Positions 35,803-46,358 of a DNA stretch of 64,000 bases are shown here, piece by piece. The translations under genes were made by a program, and so were the position numbers. The notes beneath the pieces are model-generated. The model was not told the origin of the DNA. It made no database searches and saw nothing but the letters and a program-made list of their open reading frames with translations. Each line of letters begins with the position of its first letter. Within the stretch, counting starts at the first letter, position 1. The stretch comes from Tetranychus cinnabarinus (Eukaryota > Arthropoda > Arachnida > Trombidiformes > Tetranychidae): positions 2,232,001 to 2,296,000 of the forward strand of contig WHVY01000005.1 in NCBI GenBank assembly GCA_022266195.1. The letters are read 5' to 3'.

Positions 35803-36825
35803 CCCAATGAACATTTGTGACTCCCGTGTGAGTCAAAAAACAGTCAAAATAGGACAATTTACTCACTTGGGAGTAAAAAATTTTTTTGACTCAAAAACAG
35901 GTAAAAATGAAGTCACAAAACGCTCAAAAAAAATCAGGAAAAAATTAAATTCACGTTAATATGAATCCAAAAATTCTAAGATGCAAAATCAAACTATTCT
36001 AAAGAATGAGATTCGCCAATTCAGGAATCATTACTTTTTTATTGCGTCATTTCTCATTGATTTAGCTCAAACCTGCGGGTTTTGAACCCGGGGCCCACAC
36101 GGCACTGTTTTGTGCTTTATAACACTCGGCTATAGAAAGGATCTTAAGATCTATTTAGCTATAAATAAGGTCTATACCGCACTAAGCTTGATAATAATTT
36201 TCTAACAAGAACGTAAGTCATAAAGAGTCATCGAATCTCAAAAGGTTGATTCAGCTATAAATCTGTATATTTGCTCTATTTAGATAAATCTTCCAAGATT
36301 TACTCATTTGATGTTCGTTTCGTTCCAAATGCAACAAACAATTATTTACTAGATTCTCAATTTTTGGATTCTTTCACAATCATTTCATTGCTATATATGA
36401 TTCTTATTTTCTATGCAAATCAATTTCTGAAATTTCATCTCAAACATATTTAGAATCTCGATTCACAGTTTTTTGATGTTTGAAAAATTGATAATTACAA
36501 TCCAAGATTCTTACAGCAGCAAACCGAATGATTATAAGCTCACAGGCGCTTTATGATTAAGACTAGTTAAATTTCTTGAAGAAAAATTACGTTTTTTTGA
36601 GATTCTTCATTTTCATAAGCTGAATTTTATTTGAATCTTGGAAATGCAATTGAAATTAAACAATTACAATAAATATTTTTAAAAAAATGAATGAATCTGA
36701 CATTTTAGAATTTTTAGCCAAACAAAGTCATAAATGAGTAAAAAGTTACTCACTCGTTTATCAAAAAATTTTTTGAATCACACGGGACTCAATATTTACT
36801 CAAAAAAAATTTTATGTTCATTGGG
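35803..36825. mobile_element. Non-autonomous TIR transposon (MITE-like), copy 2
   Basis: Same element as 7496-8507, with the same CCCAATGAACAT...ATGTTCATTGGG ends and very few base changes. It carries an 11-bp insertion (near 36205-36216) that explains its 1,023-bp length. It is inserted in the AP-1 gamma fragment with AA on both sides, which is TT on the coding strand. Removing the element plus one TT restores the codon series for A-T-L-L-L-G-E, which is direct evidence for a 2-bp duplication. Confidence 0.88.
36068..36139 (-). promoter_or_regulatory. tRNA-like Pol III promoter in transposon copy 2
   Basis: The B box GGTTCAAAACC is unchanged (36078-36088). The A box reads TAGCCGAGTGTT, with G to T near its end, so this copy may be weaker than that at 7762-7833. 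Confidence 0.55.
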
Positions 36826-36864
36826 AAGCGTGGCTCCCAAATAGCCAATTCGTTTACTAGTGAA

Positions 36865-39800
36865 TAAAGGTAAAAAAATTAAAATATCGCTTATGATCTT
36901 CGATCCACCATTGAACACTGTAGAAAGCATTCACGAAAAATGACCTTGAGCAACCTTGATGTGAAAATCAACCGGTATTTCTGTTTGAAGAGCTTCTCTG
37001 CTTGACTTTCGACTCTCGATAATTAAAAGTTCGTCAGTTCGACAAAAAAGGGATTAAACAATAAGAGGCCAAAATGCGATGTTCAAATGTTTTTAATAAG
37101 AATTTTCACTTTTATTTCGGAGGTACTTTCCAATTCAACCGGAAATTATCAATATTTAAACTTTGTGAATCACATTGCATACATGAATTATCACTTTGAA
37201 ACTTTATTGTTTACCTGAGTTTGTATGCAAAAAAATCAAAGTGGAAATAATTAATTTTGTATTTCATTTGTGTATGAGTGTGAAAATTGGCCTGTTACAA
37301 TTCCCTTTGTAAAGAAATAAATTTTGATTCAACACTTTTCAACTGACAATATTATTCTTGTCATTCTTCTCCTCTTATTATTTACTCAAATCCTGACCAT
37401 TGGGAAATCAAAGAAAGATTAACAGTTATTCTTGTTTGACAAAAAAGCATCTAAAATAAAATTACATGTGCTAATATCAATCAGAATTACAATCAATTTT
37501 GAGCAACAAATTTACAACTCATGAGAAGAAAAAATTCTGAGTTCTGAAACGAGAAAACTTCTAACTCCTCACAATTGGCAACAGTGGAAATTCATTTTTC
37601 CATTTCAATTGAAATATTCATGGAATCATCTGCTCACGGAATAAGAAAAAAATTTGGATTCAAATTTTGTGACATTTTGAGCTTTCATGTCTTTTTGAAG
37701 TTCTCATATTTATTATACAAAATCTTCTGAGCCATCATTTTCACCTCTTTTCTCCTTTTGACTTTTCATGTGCTCTTTATCATCTATTCAAATCACATGA
37801 TTCGATTTTACCCTGCATTCTGGAGTAAAAAGTTCAAGTATGAAATAGAAGGTTGAACAAGAGGAATAAAAAAATCATTTTCAAGACCCTTTCAAAATAC
37901 TTTATCTATTTTTAAGAGTCTTGTCATTTAACCTGAAGGCTTTTACAATGACAATTCACATGAATGCCATTCACTGGGAGGACAAACAACAAAAAGTGAA
38001 ATTATTTTTTCCACAAAACTGGACATTTTCTTGACTTTTATCGATTTTGACTAGACAATGTTGTGACCTTTGAGGTTGTCTGGGAAGCGCTAGTGATGCA
38101 CAAGTTGTTTGCTAGTGTTTCAAGCCTGAACCCAAATCAATCAATAATCCGTGTTTAGGAATGCTCGTTTGATGTTGCAATTTAAGACTGAATTAAGTAG
38201 CTTATTCATCAACAGGCAAATGACAGTTAGTGATTATGATAAGTGAAGAGAAAAGCTCAAGATAAAGTTCCCAGTATGAGTGTTTATCATCCAACAAGAT
38301 TATCATCATTTCAATATTATTAAACAACTCATTTCTTTTTTGATTAATGATTGATATTGACAATCTTGTTGCCAGTTCAGGTGAATATTTCATGTTTGGA
38401 AATTTTTTGCCTTCTATTGAAACCTCAGAGTTTTGCTTAAAATACTTGAGAGGAAAATAGTTCTTGAACTTGAAGCACATTATTCTAGAAGAAAACGAAA
38501 CATTTCAACATTTTCTTTTCACTCAATTCTCTGACTCACTCAGTTGACCAATGGCTAAACTAGACTCTCTAATGAATTGTGGTCATGAATCTGATGCTTA
38601 ATGCCAACACGATTCAAAATTCTTTGTCTTTTCTTTTCAAGATTATTTCTCTATTCTAAAGGAAAGTTCTGTATTACATGTTAATACATTATTTACTCAA
38701 TTTGCTCAAGAATTTTTCCACACTTTTCTTGCAATGGAATTGATAGAGATGAAGATATGAACAGAGAATAAAGAAAAAAGAACTTATGAAAAGAATAAGT
38801 TCTGTTGATATTCCCTTCCAAGTTGCCTGGAGGAAAATTTTCAAGTCTTGAGGCAATTCTTTTCTCTCAGTCTTTTGTGTTTCCATCTGATGAGCATTTT
38901 AAATTCAATTCAATATTCAAAGATAAAAATAATAAAGAACATTTGTCTTGCAGGATTCATTGCTTTACATCATTTTTCGTCAACGAAATTGTCAACTGTG
39001 AAAATGAAAACGTGAAAAAAGCTTACGGCTTAAACTCGGCATCCAGAGAAATTCATTTAAATTATTCAATTGAATTGAATTTCATGTAAACATCATTATG
39101 ATCCAATGAAATAATGTCAACTCTACATGAGCTCAATTTTCATCAAACTCATTCATTAATGAAGAAAATTCACATTCTTCATGAAATTCACTCATCCATA
39201 TTGTCCATGGAATTTGATTTTTCTCTCTTCCCTCTTCATCAAACTCTTAATACATATTTGAAACTGTCGAGGGAACAAAAAAGTTGCACACAATTTTTGC
39301 CTTGAACTGAATTACAGATAATTAGTTTACTTACCTTTTAACCAACAGAGGAAATGAGCAAATGAATGGAAAAGGTGAAAATCACTGGAAATTGTGTTAG
39401 TCAATTATCCTGTTTGTCCTTAGACACTAGGAGCAGTAGTCAATCATGATAACCTTGTCATGATCTTGAATTGTCAAGAAACTTTGGATGGAAAAGTTTT
39501 TCGCTTTTTTTCGTGTCGCTGAGGAAAAATGTTTACCAAACTTTTCCTCTCGTCAAATCATTAAATGAACATTGAAATGATTTTGGCACATTTGGTACAC
39601 TCTTTCAAGTGTACAATTGAATGAAAAGCAAAAGTGTCAACAAGTTGATTCTATCAATGTTGACATGTAAAATGTTGAACATTCGGGTGATTCGAGAAAA
39701 AACATTCCTCTCATCAACTGAAAGGATAAAGTAAATGAAACTAAAAAGAGCAATGCAAAGGATAGTAAAGCTATTTAGGTCACAAGGTCAACACGAGTTT

Positions 39801-40369
39801 ATTACCTTTGATTGTAAAGGATATTATGATAGGTAAAGTGTCATCATTTACTCGGTTTTCCAATCGCGCAACCAAACTCGAACATTTACATTTTCTCTCA
39901 ATTTTTTGCCTCACTCGTCTTTTGAACTGAAACAAAAGACAAAGTTCTCTATGGAATTGACCATGAAACAATTTTCTCTTTACCATCATTTTTCATTAAA
40001 GAAAATGAAAAATGCGAAAAATTTTTCTTTTCATGACAAGATTCGGTGATAAATTACCGATATGATGGTTTTATAAAGACGAGTGTTTCGAAATTAATGT
40101 TCGATGTTCAGTAATCATGCTGATTAACACTGCCTGGAGCATAGTTGATGAGAAGAACCTTTCTGGATGAGAATCGATTTTTGCGAAGCAACATTTCATC
40201 TTGATCATGTTATGCAGTTATTAAAATTGTAATGATCATGTTTTGATTCAATTATTTCAATACTATTCACTATGGAAACTTGATTATTCAAAAAGAATGG
40301 AATTTTCTCTTTTTTCTACACTCTATCATTTTCTCTGGCAACAATCTGCACTCTAATTTGCCTTTAGCC
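36865..40369. other. Non-coding stretch
   Basis: About 3.5 kb with no gene, repeat or RNA that I can support. Open frames near 38202-38480 and 38805-39089 are short and lack splice or similarity support. Confidence 0.4.
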
Positions 40370-40494
40370 ATGATTCGTTCACATTCATTGATTAGGTTGA
40401 GCTGTTTTTTTGCTCTTCTCCTCATTCTGCTATTATTAACTTGTAGCTTTCATGTGAATGAAAAACCGTTTACAGTTAACTCTTCAGTTGATCG
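40370..40494 (+). CDS. Possible signal-peptide first exon, gene otherwise unseen
   Basis: From ATG at 40370 the frame encodes MIRSHSLIRL, then a long hydrophobic core (about residues 10-25, mainly L, I, F and A), then SFHVNEKPFTVNSSVDR. It ends at a donor of consensus type, CG|GTAAGC. Position, length and hydrophobicity fit a first exon of a secreted peptide or a type II membrane protein. No following exon was recognised in the next 4 kb, so this is a candidate only. Confidence 0.3.
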
Positions 40495-43233
40495 GTAAGC
40501 TTAACTATATTCAACCAATTGCGATACTCCAGGCTATTCTTTGAATCAAATTCACCTTCTGTTTGCTTTTATGATAACATGAAAAGCTCAGGTAACATAA
40601 TTTTAACAAGAAAACAGTAAAAGTGCTGAATTAAAAGGTGAAAAGTTGAAAGGAAAGAAAGGTAAAGTTGTAAAAAAGAGAAAAATTTTCAAAAGTAAAT
40701 ATTGTCAACAAAAGATGATAAAAGGAAAAAGAAAGCGACTCTTGATGATTTTTCATCGAGATAACTAGTTGTGCCTATTGTCGAGTATTATGCTTTTTAT
40801 GCAAATAAATGTTGATGTAAAGTTTTGAAAATGACATAACAAGAGATGATATTGATTGATATTGACTTTTATTGGATCGTATGAATGAAGAACTGGTAAA
40901 GTTGAGGGAATTGCCAACGAAAGTAAAATGTTTATTTCCAATCATCTGAATAAATTTTGATTTGAAATGAAGACCAAGAAAAAAAGAGAAGCCAAAGCAA
41001 ATTGGAGTCCTGTTTATTTTTATAAATAGTTTAATGCCTTTTCAAGTAAACATTTTCCAACATGAAACTTGGACAGATTTGTTTTTATTGAGTAACAATA
41101 TTCTGAAACATTAATCTCAACTTTCCATCGACTCACAGTCGACTATCAATTGATTCAATTTGTCAATAATACAGAATCAATACATCAACTTTACGCTTGT
41201 TGACACGAAGAGTAGAAACGTTTTTTTGCCTACTTTTAAACCAAAAACTAAACTCTTTTCAATTTAACATTTGGTTGACTTGCAGAGTCATTTTGCTAAC
41301 TAAAATGAAATACTTTAGTCAAATGGATGCTTTCAACAGAAGCAAATGAAGAGCAAACTTTTATCTGGAAACCTTGAGCTCAAACCGTTTCAAGTAACTT
41401 GCACTTGACAAGTTAATCATATAACTATTAAAGTGAATATAATGATGAGTATTAGCCATTGCCTGAGGTTGAAACATGAGTTGGTCTAAGTGGACAATTT
41501 GCAGATAAAATGTAACCTCACTTTTATGTAACACAATAAAAGTTATGAAATTAATGTCAATTTGGTTTCAGGAATAAAGTGGAAAGCAAATGAAACAAAA
41601 TGTTGATCCCATGTAATTGGATGAGTTGAACAAATGAATGATTAAAAATGTTTATTTTTCTCCAATTCAAATTCACATTTATATCTAATTATCCTGAGCA
41701 AAGACTCGTATTGAACCATTAACTGTTTAACCATTGTAACTTTGTGCCTTATTACAAAAGCCAACAACATCATTTAACTGACTTGTAAACTTGAGTGAAA
41801 CAAATGACTCAGTCTGTATATAAATAATCATGTAACCAATTATCATCAAAATTAATTTAATAAAAAACACTGAAAAAGAACTGAAGGCGAACAAAAAAGC
41901 AGAACAAAAAAAAAGTGAACACAAAATGGTTAAATGTTTATTCGTGTAATTTTACCAGATTAGGAATAAAGGGAAGAGAAGAGGAAAAGAGAAAATGAAT
42001 TTTCTGAACAAATAAGGTAATAACAATTAGAACAGAAGCGAGAATTTTCCCTCAAAATTAATCACCACATTTATTGATGCTAATTAGGAGATAAACAGAG
42101 GGAATCTTGATTGCTCTTGATGGATGAACAGCAATTTCAAATCAATTGGAATGTTGACTCCAACATTAAATTCATTTGTAAAACTCTATCAACTACTTAT
42201 TTCAGTTGCTTCAGCATTTTGATTATTCTTGTGAACAATTTATTCTGAAACTATTGTAGTTCATGGAAAATGAGATTTTTCTTGATCATTTTTGTTCATT
42301 GCAAATGAAACCTTTGAAGAGATTAACGAAGAAAAATGAAATCTTTGTTCGATATTTTCATGTGTTTACATGGAATTCAATGGGAAAAGTTGATTTGCTG
42401 TAAGATGGAGTAACAAGCCTAATTTAGGATGAAATTGTGAATGAAAGATTCTTATCGAAATCAAAAGTGTTGAAAAGTTAATGTGAGAAAAGTCATTTTG
42501 TAAGCTTGAAATAATTACTTTGACAGGGGAAAAATCGTTAGAATGAAACTTTTTCCTTTTCTTTCAAGTATTAAATGGTTAAATTGTTCAATCTATTTTT
42601 ATTATTATCACGATGTTAGCCTTAACTTTCCAACTCCATCAAACCTCACAGGGAAAGTTTCTGAAATTAAACTGATAAAGAAAATTATTCTTTTAATAAA
42701 AGTAATAATTAAAATCAACGTTCAACATTTGTTTCCTCGGTTCAACTCGATTAAGTGAAGTTGGTCATTAGTGAGCCTTCAACTTTTAAAAGGCAATAAT
42801 TTAATTTCTTTCATCAACTTTTTAATTCATTTATTCATTCATTTTGTTCAATTTTCCCAAAAAAACTATGTTTTAATTGCATTGGAAGAACTGGAAAAGG
42901 TGCAAAAAAAAAGTAAATTCACAGAAATACTGAGTAACTGAAAATGAAATTTTGATCTATTTTCCCATGAAAGACACAAAATTAGAATTTTCGCAATCGA
43001 AAGTAAAAATTTAGAAAAGAAAATTTTCTTTTGATTCTTCTGATTGACTCAATACTTCAATAATCATGAAGTGAACAAAGTGGTTGAAACAGATACATTT
43101 CCATTGGAATGGCACTTAAAAATATTTACTATTCAAGATTAACTCGAGTTGCAAGTCTTGAGTCTTGAGTTGGTAAAGAATGGAAAAAGTTGATCGAGTT
43201 GGTGACTTTCAAGGTTTGGACGAAGAGTTTACA
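40495..43233. other. Non-coding stretch
   Basis: No supported gene. It could be intron if the 40370-40494 exon is real. Confidence 0.35.
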
Positions 43234-43601
43234 AGGGAACCGTCAGAAGTGTCCGATTGATATTTAGATTTTATTGGTCGCAATCGGTATATTAGACCTT
43301 GTTGAGAACATATTTAACGAATTAGCTGCCACCTTTTCGATTTCGGCATTTTATCGCGTTTTTTCTAGAAAATTTGTATGCTTTTCTATGGGGATTTGTA
43401 TTTGTTTCAACATTTCAAAAATTAAAAAATGAACTTACAAATCTCCATAGAGAAGCATACAAATTTTTAGAAAAATGGCGATAAAATGCTGAAATCGAAA
43501 AGGTGGCAGCTAATTCGTTACGTAAGTTTTCAACAAGGTCTAATGTACCGATTGTGACCAATAAAATCCGAATATCAATCGGACACTTCTGACGGTTCCC
43601 T
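43234..43601. repeat. 368-bp fold-back (long inverted repeat) element
   Basis: Two arms of about 167 bp (43234-43400 and 43436-43601) are about 90% complementary and flank a 35-bp centre. The ends read AGGGAACCGTCAGAAG and its complement. The arms also pair through GGTGGCAGCTAATTCG-type blocks. No clear target duplication was seen. It is long enough to fold into a hairpin if transcribed. It is probably a fold-back MITE. Confidence 0.8.
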
Positions 43602-45257
43602 CGTTAGTAAAAAATATTTTTCTGGTTAAGTCAAGTGTTAAACTTTTATGCACACTGAAGGTTACGTTACCTTGCAATCTTTTTTACCTTCCCTTCGGCT
43701 TTGATCTTAAATGCTAATTTAAACCATTTTAACCTTATAATCAAAATCCAATTGCATAATAGTACCTCATTTAAACTCATCAATCAACTTTTATCTGTAA
43801 AAAAGGTTAATGATAATCACAATTTGAACATGATTTTATTATTCAATCAGACTGGGAGGGTAAAATATCTATGGGTTTAACCTTTAATAATGATTATTCT
43901 TTTCCAGTTTTTTCTTTCTTCTTTCACTTTTTTTCCGTCAAACTATTCAACATAATAAAATAATTTTCTCTTCATTTCAACTTTTTCTTCTCTTCCATTT
44001 TTTTGATGTTCACTCTATCAAACTAAATTATCTCAATTTCAATCCCTGACCTAATAATCTGTAATAATTTCAACTTTATATCAAAACTGGCAACTCTTAT
44101 GCCAACCATCTTAGCATCTGATTATTCACATTTCAAAATGTTTTGAAATTCAGATCATTTAAAGATCACAGAATCTCTTTTAAACTGAATCAACCCTTTT
44201 CCGTCAAACTGATTGATTGCTTTGATTTCTTCAAGAAAAACTTCTTTAACCCAAAGATTCGATAATTTTCCTCATTTTGCTTGAAACTTCGCTTCGAATC
44301 AAAACTTCGATTCAGCTTTGGAATTTATCAAACATGAAAGTTCTGTATGCAAGTTTAATCGAACTTCTTTGTTTCGAAAGAGAAAAAGTTCTATTAATCT
44401 CAATTGTTGTACATAATGAATAGATTGTATGGAAAAGACTCATGAACCTCGCAAGATTCAGTGTAAATAATTGGGTGAAAAAAGAGATTATAATTAGTTT
44501 CCATAGTTATTAACATTCTACTCGAGTTTAGTTTCCATATTGTAAGTTAATTGTTTTACGATGTTAATGAAGCTAATCAATGATAATAAATTTAAATGTT
44601 GCTCACTAATTGTTCAATTTGCTTCCCTATTCAAAGCCCAGTAAACGATTGATTCAAGTCTAAAAAGTAGAATTTTCAACTTCTTTTCATTGAAACAAAA
44701 AAATTTCCTCATTCCATGTTCAATAGTAATCATAAAGTGTCGATTGCATGAATAAATTTCAAGTATTAAACTTTTTTTGTTAACCAAATTGTATTCACTT
44801 AGAAAGTGTAAATAACTCGACTGTTAGTTTTTTTTCAGGTAAACATTTCTTTCTACTTTGCTCATTATCTTTTACCATTCAACTCGATCTATTCTTAGTT
44901 TTTTTATTCAGACCTTCCAGTGATGATTGCTATCTTGAACAACCGTGAGCTGTTTGGAAGGGTAAAAGTGTGCAAAATGAAATTATGAAAGAAATGATGC
45001 AGAGTTGGAATAGTTCATTAGTAAATTAACTTGATGCTTTTTTTACTCGTAATCATGTAGATTCATGTGTGTTTTATTCTTATAACCATATTCAATGATT
45101 AACAGGGCATCAAATCTAATAGATTTGTTGATGATAATGATTATGATAATGATGGTTATAGTGAAGCGAGAAAAGACATTTTTTGCATGTTCTTTTCTCG
45201 CTTCATATTGTGCTCATAAATCAGAAAATAAGTCAAACCATTCATCAATTGAATGAA
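43602..45257. other. Non-coding flank of the retrotransposon
   Basis: AT-rich, no gene. It contains one perfect short hairpin described separately at 45162-45205. Confidence 0.4.
45162..45205. repeat. Perfect 15-bp hairpin
   Basis: TGAAGCGAGAAAAGA (45162-45176) pairs exactly with TCTTTTCTCGCTTCA (45191-45205) across a 14-nt loop. It lies 53 bp outside the retrotransposon target site. Function unknown. Confidence 0.7.
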
Positions 45258-45262
45258 CATCT
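45258..45262. repeat. Target-site duplication, left (CATCT)
   Basis: CATCT directly before the left LTR is matched by CATCT at 51742-51746 directly after the right LTR. A 5-bp duplication is normal for copia elements. Confidence 0.95.
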
Positions 45263-46332
45263 TGTTGGTTATGATGGTGAATTCAATAAGGTTAAGATGA
45301 ATCAAATAAAACAAAACACACGATCAATATTCAGACCAAAACAGACATGAAGTCAAGATATTCAATTTAAACAAGTTTATTCAAAATTGTTAAAGATGAT
45401 GAAGAAGCAATTGACAATTCAACTAAAAGTAAATTAACACCAAGAGGACAATACAGTAATGATACAAAAACTAGTTAAGTTGAAATGGTCTCAACATAAG
45501 ACAAAAAATACACCATAAGTGTTAAGGTGACATTTCAGGTATTTATAGTAGGGCAGGTAAGACAGCCCTTTTGAGTCCTCGGTGAGTAAGAGTTTGTTTG
45601 ACGGTTAAGATGGACAAGTGGAAGAAAACCAAGGAATGTGAGTTCCTCTAGGGATTTGTGTTTGTTTGTAGCAAGAGGTTGAAAATAGCTTAAGCAAGTA
45701 AAAATGGTCAAGTTGAAGGGTCAAAATAGCTTCTAGGTTTAAGGGGTGAAATTAGGTGTTGTAGTTAGTTAGAGTAGGTGAATAGTAAATGATTAAAGAA
45801 AGAATCAAGTTATTAGGTTGAATGGTTGAGGTACAGTGGACACTTTCCCTGGGACTTTTGAGGGTTCATAGTTCATGGAGAAACTGAGGTTTTCTCATGA
45901 ACTATGAGTTGTACAGGTAAACAAATGTTACCACCAGATTTGTCTCAACGAGAGGAAGCTAACGATATGTAGAAATATCGAGGAATATCAGAGGTTCCTG
46001 ATTCAGTAGCTTCATGTGGTGAAATGTATGGGAAAAGGTCAAAATAAGGGTTTTTCATAGTTATCACTGAAATGACTTATCAGGTCAAAACTAATTATTA
46101 ATCATTAAGTTCATGATGATGAACTATGAGTGAATTAAGTGTTGAATGTTAGTCAGAGTCATTATTGGTGAAGATGGAAGATGAAACGAGAAAAAGGGAA
46201 AAAAGTCAAAAATTGAAATGAATTTAGATTGAAGGTAAATCATGACTAATATGTCATATTGAGCATTTAAATAAAGAGAAAGGTTAGTTTAAGTTGTGAT
46301 AAATCAAGTAAAGTTGATATTTTCAACCAACA
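45263..46332 (-). repeat. 3' LTR of the copia element
   Basis: 1,070 bp, TGTTGGTTAT...AACCAACA on the + strand. It carries a minus-strand TATAAATA (45540-45547) and AATAAA (45376-45381), so U3, R and U5 signals are present. A 12-bp inverted repeat (TCATAGTTCATG at 45866-45877, complement at 45896-45907) lies in U3. Confidence 0.95.
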
Positions 46333-46347
46333 GCCTCCCTTGCTATG
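46333..46347 (-). other. Polypurine tract of the copia element
   Basis: On the minus strand the bases directly before the 3' LTR read AGCAAGGGAGGC, a purine-rich primer for plus-strand DNA synthesis. The gag-pol stop codon is only about a dozen bases upstream. Confidence 0.75.
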
Positions 46348-46358
46348 AACAAACACAA

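Larger units (their letters stand above)
35531..36864 (-). pseudogene. AP-1 complex gamma-adaptin gene fragment, split by a transposon
   Basis: On the minus strand, 36864-36826 encodes FTSKRIGYLGATL and 35802-35531 continues LLGERQDVHLLITN, AGEVERLIESSNAYI and MEMFLPASRN. This is a contiguous stretch of about 103 residues from the N-terminal trunk (HEAT-like repeats) of the clathrin-adaptor AP-1 gamma subunit. The full protein has about 800 residues, so only about an eighth is here. The two parts join in frame once transposon copy 2 and one TT of its target duplication are set aside. Changes at usually conserved places (an Asp to Gly before ERQDVHLL, and a charged residue lost in the NKKV segment) and stops just past the right-hand end suggest relaxed constraint. 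An acceptor-like ...TTCACTAG before the first codons hints that the copy derives from genomic DNA rather than mRNA. A functional gene should exist elsewhere. Confidence 0.8.
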
